A stretch of DNA of 7,007 nt from Cyanobacteria bacterium OH_PDB_112 (lineage in GTDB: Bacteria; Cyanobacteriota; Vampirovibrionia; Gastranaerophilales; CAJFVJ01), in assembly GCA_023457295.1 (NCBI GenBank), contig JAEWLZ010000125.1, forward strand, positions 1-7,007. The letters run 5' to 3'. Positions 6,581 through 7,007 of this stretch are shown here, in pieces. Positions within the stretch are counted from its first letter, which is position 1; the number at the start of each line of letters is the position of its first letter. The position numbers and the translations under genes were made by a program. The notes below the pieces were generated by a model. The model searched no databases. It was not told the DNA's origin and worked only from the letters and a program-made list of their open reading frames with translations.

Positions 6581-7007
6581 ATGGAAGAAAAAATTCTTGA
6601 ATTTTTAAAAAAATATAACATCATAAATAGCTCTGAAGCTTTTATCGTAGGGTTTTCGGGAGGGCAAGATTCTTTGTGTTTAATTGATATTTTGCATAAA
6701 CTATCAAAAACATATAACTTCAAAATCATCGCCGCACACCTAAATCACAACTGGCGGGGCGAAAATTCCAAAAAAGAGCAACGACTTTGCGAAGAATTCT
6801 GCAAAGAACGAGGAATAGAATTTCATACTAAAACCCTTGATATACCAGACAAAAAGACCGAAGAATCAGCACGCGAAGAACGCTACAAATTTTTCAGCGA
6901 AATAGTCAAAAAAACAGGCGCAAAAGGAGTTTTTACAGCCCACACCAAAACCGATAACACAGAAACTATTTTGTACAGAATAATTAAAGGAACAGGGATT
7001 TTAGGAC
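6581..7007 (+). CDS. tilS: tRNA(Ile)-lysidine synthetase, N-terminal part, cut by window edge
   Basis: TilS uses ATP to attach lysine to C34 of the CAU-anticodon tRNA-Ile, changing its charging from methionine to isoleucine and its decoding from AUG to AUA; it is cytoplasmic and normally essential. The visible 142 residues form the N-type ATP pyrophosphatase domain: PP-loop GFSGGQDS at 24-31, HLNHNWRG at 53-60, EESAREERYKFF at 94-105, and TAHTKTDNTETILYRIIKGTG at 119-139, with His121, Asp125 and Glu128 in the expected places. The second His of the usual AHH is Thr122 here. SGGQDSLCL and the WR after HxxH look like cyanobacterial-type TilS. The start is forced: upstream in frame there is no ATG, GTG or TTG before the TAG at 6506-6508. 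No Shine-Dalgarno sequence precedes it. It is divergent from the purB operon. The C-terminal tRNA-binding part is outside the window. Confidence 0.93.
   Translation, partial: MEEKILEFLKKYNIINSSEAFIVGFSGGQDSLCLIDILHKLSKTYNFKIIAAHLNHNWRGENSKKEQRLCEEFCKERGIEFHTKTLDIPDKKTEESAREERYKFFSEIVKKTGAKGVFTAHTKTDNTETILYRIIKGTGILG

Overview
The window looks like a chromosomal housekeeping segment from an AT-rich, diderm-like bacterium using the standard genetic code. The lineage is not certain. The TilS fragment has a P-loop written SGGQDSLCL and an HxxHxWR motif, which as I recall resemble cyanobacterial-type TilS. PurB also looks like cyanobacterial or deltaproteobacterial forms. With the low GC and no photosynthesis genes in view, a non-photosynthetic cyanobacterial relative (Vampirovibrionia/Melainabacteria type) is my best guess, held loosely.

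Four genes lie head to tail on the minus strand and almost fill bases 1-6341. In transcription order they are a LeuA-family acyltransferase (probable 2-isopropylmalate synthase, 6341-4830), purB (adenylosuccinate lyase, 4817-3522), an exported tandem-domain M16 zinc peptidase (3519-859), and thrB (homoserine kinase, from 855, running off the left edge about 15-25 residues before its expected end). The gaps are 12, 2 and 3 bases, and Shine-Dalgarno-like sequences at the downstream starts overlap the end of the preceding gene. This points to one translationally coupled operon. It mixes branched-chain amino acid, purine and threonine synthesis with a peptidase acting outside the cytoplasm.

A 239-base divergent intergenic region (6342-6580) separates this operon from tilS (tRNA-Ile lysidine synthetase), which starts at 6581 on the plus strand and is cut by the right edge after 142 residues. 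The spacer contains a 19-bp imperfect palindrome, a perfect TATAAT hexamer on the plus strand, a possible stem-loop followed by a T-run, and a second promoter-like pair placed so that tilS could be leaderless. None of these is proven.

I found no mobile element, CRISPR array, tRNA or rRNA, phage gene or defence system. The coding content is ordinary. The observations worth a second look are the regulatory architecture of 6342-6580, the mixed motif set of the LeuA homologue, and the unusual company kept by the M16 peptidase.
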